From assembly GCA_903879875.1 (NCBI GenBank), contig CAIRNC010000429.1, positions 1-6,845 of the forward strand: a stretch of 6,845 bases of DNA, written 5' to 3'. Shown here piece after piece: positions 5,665 to 6,845 of this stretch (within the stretch, counting starts at the first letter, position 1; the number at the start of each line of letters is the position of its first letter). The notes under the pieces were generated by a model that saw only the letters and a program-made list of their open reading frames with translations, made no database searches and had not been told where the DNA came from. The position numbers and the translations under genes are program-made. This stretch comes from an uncultured Bacteroidota bacterium (GTDB lineage Bacteria; Bacteroidota; Bacteroidia; Flavobacteriales; Flavobacteriaceae).

Positions 5665-6816
5665 TTACGGATTTGGAAGTGCAGTAGCAAAATCCGGGAA
5701 TCTATTTACGTCTTTAAATGCCGCAAGTAAATTTTTCATTTCTTCTTTTGTAATTGGTGTAGCTGCCATCCACGGCACATTACCAAATTTTCCTGTAATA
5801 ACTGTAAATACCCCACTTGCAGCATTGTATCTAAAATAAGAACCTAAACCATATATTTTGACAGCGGCTGTTGTCCCAACAGCTGTAGCTGGATTTGCAG
5901 ACCCTGCTCCATTGGTTTGATTAACAATTCCAGCAGGCATTACAGGTCCTTGTGCATTTGTAGTTCCATGTCCGTCAACACCATGACAATAGGCGCATTT
6001 TTGAGCATAAAATGCAACACCTGCAGCGGCATCACCATCACTTCCTAAATTGGTATAAGTTACATAAGGAGCACTTCCTACCGGTGTAGCTTGAACTGTT
6101 TGGTAAGGGCCATTGTGCGTTGCAACAGTATATAAATCATTATTTTCATTAAAAACACCTTCTTTTAACCATTTTACTAAATCCCATATTTTTTCGTCGG
6201 TAAGAATTCGGCTGTAATCAGGATGGGTTTGTCCGCCTTTGGTTAAATCTAATCCATTAGAAGTAGTTACTCCAGTAACGTCGATTTTTCTTCCTTCTAC
6301 ATTTTTGATTGCATCAAATATTTTTTTAGGATCCCATGATTTAACATTTAACAAATTGTTTGTTGCTAATTGAGGTTGATTGGCTGCTGTTTTTTTAGAA
6401 ATACCAGATGCTTCTCTTCCCATTCCGTCAACTGGGTGACAACCTGCGCAAGAATAAAAATTTCTGTTGGCTTGGTAGGCTGGAGTAGGATTTGGATATC
6501 CTGTCTGAGCGGTATAAGTTGCAATAGCTTTAACTTCCGCAAGTGACAGTGTAGGATCGGCAGCATATTTAGGGTTTGGCCATCCAATAAAACTAGTTAA
6601 AGTTGCATCAGCAGCAGCATCAGCAGGAGTAACCCATGGCCAACCAGCATCAACGTGTTGAAAATTACTAAATAATTTGGCACCGTTTACGGCATCCGCA
6701 TTATCATAAGATGCTTTTTGATCGGCTAGTGGGTCAACATAAACATCGTGAGTGCAGCTTTGAAATGCCAAAGCTACTAAAGCGAGAAATAACATACTTT
6801 TGATTTTCGTTTTCAT
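5665..6816 (-). CDS. Di-haem c-type cytochrome lipoprotein
   Basis: This exported electron-transfer protein of 383 residues has the signal MKTKIKSMLFLALVALAFQSC with probable lipidation at C21. Two cytochrome c domains follow. The first has CAGCH at 123-127 (NRNFYSCAGCHPVDGMGRE) and closes with LTDEKIWDLVKWLKEG at 206-220. The second has CAYCH at 274-278 (YAQKCAYCHGVDGHG) and closes with TKEEMKNLLAAFKDV at 356-370, with M350 (VPWMAA) the likely distal ligand. In the first domain no Met occupies the expected position before the closing helix; H198 (GGQTHPDYSRI) sits there, so a His/His haem is possible. Residues 22-110 are an N-terminal extension without a haem motif. The start is the ATG at 6816 behind a pure A/T leader that reaches the window edge. 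The layout resembles the larger subunit of two-cytochrome lipoprotein sets; the redox partner is unknown. Confidence 0.92.
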   Translation of the reverse strand: MKTKIKSMLFLALVALAFQSCTHDVYVDPLADQKASYDNADAVNGAKLFSNFQHVDAGWPWVTPADAAADATLTSFIGWPNPKYAADPTLSLAEVKAIATYTAQTGYPNPTPAYQANRNFYSCAGCHPVDGMGREASGISKKTAANQPQLATNNLLNVKSWDPKKIFDAIKNVEGRKIDVTGVTTSNGLDLTKGGQTHPDYSRILTDEKIWDLVKWLKEGVFNENNDLYTVATHNGPYQTVQATPVGSAPYVTYTNLGSDGDAAAGVAFYAQKCAYCHGVDGHGTTNAQGPVMPAGIVNQTNGAGSANPATAVGTTAAVKIYGLGSYFRYNAASGVFTVITGKFGNVPWMAATPITKEEMKNLLAAFKDVNRFPDFATALPNP

Positions 6817-6845
6817 AATTTATATATTTAATTTATATTTTTAAT
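6817..6845 (-). promoter_or_regulatory. Pure A/T leader upstream of the di-haem cytochrome gene
   Basis: All 29 bases between the ATG at 6816 and the window edge are A or T. AATTTATAT (plus-strand reading) occurs twice, at 6817-6825 and 6830-6838. This fits a Bacteroidota A/T-rich translation leader. No TAnnTTTG motif is present in the visible part, so the promoter, or an upstream operon gene, must lie outside the window. Confidence 0.4.

Noticed and set aside
5639..5839. Open plus-strand frame of 66 codons
   Set aside because: It is antisense to the 3' end of the di-haem cytochrome gene and has no independent support.
6366..6587. Minus-strand frame of 73 codons inside the di-haem cytochrome gene
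   Set aside because: It overlaps the first haem domain in another frame, and the product is low in complexity without motifs.

Overview
The window is AT-rich and every credible gene lies on the minus strand. The organism is very probably a member of the Bacteroidota, most likely Flavobacteriaceae. Evidence for this is the A-rich leaders without Shine-Dalgarno sequences, one TAnnTTTG-type -7 promoter motif, the short Bacteroidota-style lipoprotein signal peptides, and the DUF5777-like beta-barrel protein. This is inference from style, not from a marker gene.

Read in the direction of transcription (right to left), the window starts with a group of three exported proteins. They are a di-haem c-type cytochrome lipoprotein (6816-5665), a mono-haem cytochrome lipoprotein (5610-5224) and a DUF5777-like outer-membrane beta-barrel (5206-4358). 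A hairpin with a T-run (4321-4267) follows and probably acts as a full or partial terminator.

Next comes a tightly packed five-gene block. It holds an 86-residue Tat-signal mini-protein, a Tat-exported ferredoxin-like Fe-S subunit, a roughly 10-helix NrfD/ActC-type membrane quinone-reactive subunit, an unrecognised periplasmic protein with a C-terminal membrane anchor, and a small mono-haem cytochrome c. Gaps are 2-6 bp, and one junction overlaps by 4 bp (ATGA). The block ends at a strong intrinsic terminator (384-417). After that, moaA (GTP 3',8-cyclase, molybdenum cofactor synthesis) begins and runs off the left edge with its own candidate promoter.

The parts suggest a respiratory membrane complex. 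The NrfD subunit would exchange electrons with menaquinone, the Fe-S protein would wire them across the periplasmic face, and the c-type cytochromes (four haem sites in three proteins) would pass them to or from a periplasmic or outer-membrane partner. No molybdopterin catalytic subunit is visible here, so the block is either a stand-alone quinol:cytochrome c module related to alternative complex III/PsrBC, or its catalytic gene lies beyond the right edge. The physiological substrate cannot be read from this window. No tRNA, rRNA, mobile element or CRISPR array was seen, and no stretch over 300 bp lacks a gene.
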